DNA from: JAWWBG01 sp033721095
GTDB lineage: Bacteria > Actinomycetota > Nitriliruptoria > Nitriliruptorales > Nitriliruptoraceae
DNA length: 14,293 nt
Assembly: GCA_033721095.1 (NCBI GenBank)
Contig: JAWWBG010000048.1
Coordinates: 1 to 14,293 of the forward strand
Direction: 5' to 3'
A program made the position numbers and the translations under genes. Position 1 is the first letter of the stretch. Each line of letters starts with the position of its first letter. This document shows positions 13,850-14,293 of this stretch, piece by piece. Under the pieces are notes generated by a model that had not been told where the DNA came from, made no database searches, and saw only the letters and a list, made by a program, of their open reading frames with translations.

Positions 13850-14293
13850 TTACCGAGCAAAAAAGTCGCGGGCGTGGCGGATGCCGTCAAGCAACGGCTC
13901 GAGGTCGTCGACGTCGTTGTAGACGTACAGGCTGGCACGGGCAGTCGAGTTCAACCCGAGGTGCTTGAGCAGCGGCTTGGCACAGTGGTGGCCGACCCTG
14001 ACGCAGACGCCGTGCTGGTCGAGCATGGCGCCGATGTCGTGGGGGTGAACACTGTCAACGGTGAACGCAATCGGACCGGACCGTTGTTCCGGCACCAGCG
14101 GACCCAGGACGCGAACACCCTCCTCGTTGGTGAGGGCGTCGAGGAACGTCGGCATGATCGACAGCTCGTGCGCGCGCACGTTGTCCATGCCGAGATCCAT
14201 GAGGTACCGCGCGGCTGCACCGAGCCCGCCGGCCTCGGCGATCATCGGCGTGCCGGCCTCGAACTTGTAGGGCGGCTCGTTCCAGGTGGCGCC
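13850..14293 (-). CDS. sufS: Cysteine desulfurase SufS, 3' portion (5' end beyond window)
   Basis: PLP-dependent enzyme that takes sulfur from cysteine as an enzyme-bound persulfide for Fe-S assembly, passing it to SufU. Only the C-terminal 147 or so of roughly 410 residues lie in the window. They begin ATWNEPPYKFEAGTP, the family's conserved FEAGTP region, run through SVHPHDIGAMLDQHGVCVR, and reach VRVGHHCAKPLLKHLG with the catalytic cysteine at about 13982-13984. The PLP lysine is outside. It ends at TAA 13850, 12 bp before sufU, so the two are one operon; sufB/C/D would be expected further right. Confidence 0.95.
   Translation of the reverse strand, partial: GATWNEPPYKFEAGTPMIAEAGGLGAAARYLMDLGMDNVRAHELSIMPTFLDALTNEEGVRVLGPLVPEQRSGPIAFTVDSVHPHDIGAMLDQHGVCVRVGHHCAKPLLKHLGLNSTARASLYVYNDVDDLEPLLDGIRHARDFFAR

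Overview
The window is very GC-rich DNA with GTG starts, short intergenic gaps and an Actinomycetota-like gene set: MoeB-rhodanese (MoeZ-type) protein, SufS-SufU-DUF59 genes, VanW with proline-threonine tails, RskA-like anti-sigma domains. A deep-branching high-GC actinobacterium is the best guess. I cannot place it further from this sequence alone. Every stretch is accounted for; no gap without a gene exceeds about 170 bp.

Layout. The left edge holds the 5' two thirds of thrS (minus), divergent from an OmpR-type response regulator and its histidine kinase (plus, ATGA overlap). These converge on a minus-strand block read from right to left: lgt (prolipoprotein diacylglyceryl transferase), an anti-sigma factor split in two by an in-frame UGA, a tRNA-Val(CAC), and a lipoprotein with an HExxH metallopeptidase-like domain. 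Lgt would lipidate proteins such as this lipoprotein. Divergent from lgt is a plus-strand pair: a VanW/YoaR-type cell-wall protein and a SAM-dependent methyltransferase (TGA/GTG abutting). These meet, 2 bp apart, a Cas4/RecB-like Fe-S PD-(D/E)XK nuclease (minus) that lies behind a moeZ-like sulfur-activation gene (minus). Divergent from moeZ is a one-pass membrane protein with a Pro/Thr-rich stalk that I do not recognise. It converges on the 3' part of a SUF iron-sulfur assembly operon (minus): sufS (partial), sufU and a DUF59/SufT-like gene.

How they fit together. Sulfur mobilisation (SufS/SufU/DUF59, MoeZ) sits near an enzyme that needs a 4Fe-4S cluster. Envelope functions (Lgt, lipoprotein peptidase, VanW protein, stalked protein, sensor kinase, anti-sigma pieces) make up most of the rest.

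Most of the window is ordinary chromosomal content. I see no mobile element, CRISPR array or obvious new defence system. The points most worth checking are: (1) the anti-sigma factor interrupted by a UGA in the same reading frame; (2) the lipoprotein whose signal peptide begins at or inside the adjoining tRNA gene, with no ATG/GTG/TTG available after the tRNA; (3) a 24-bp perfect palindrome at the start of thrS.
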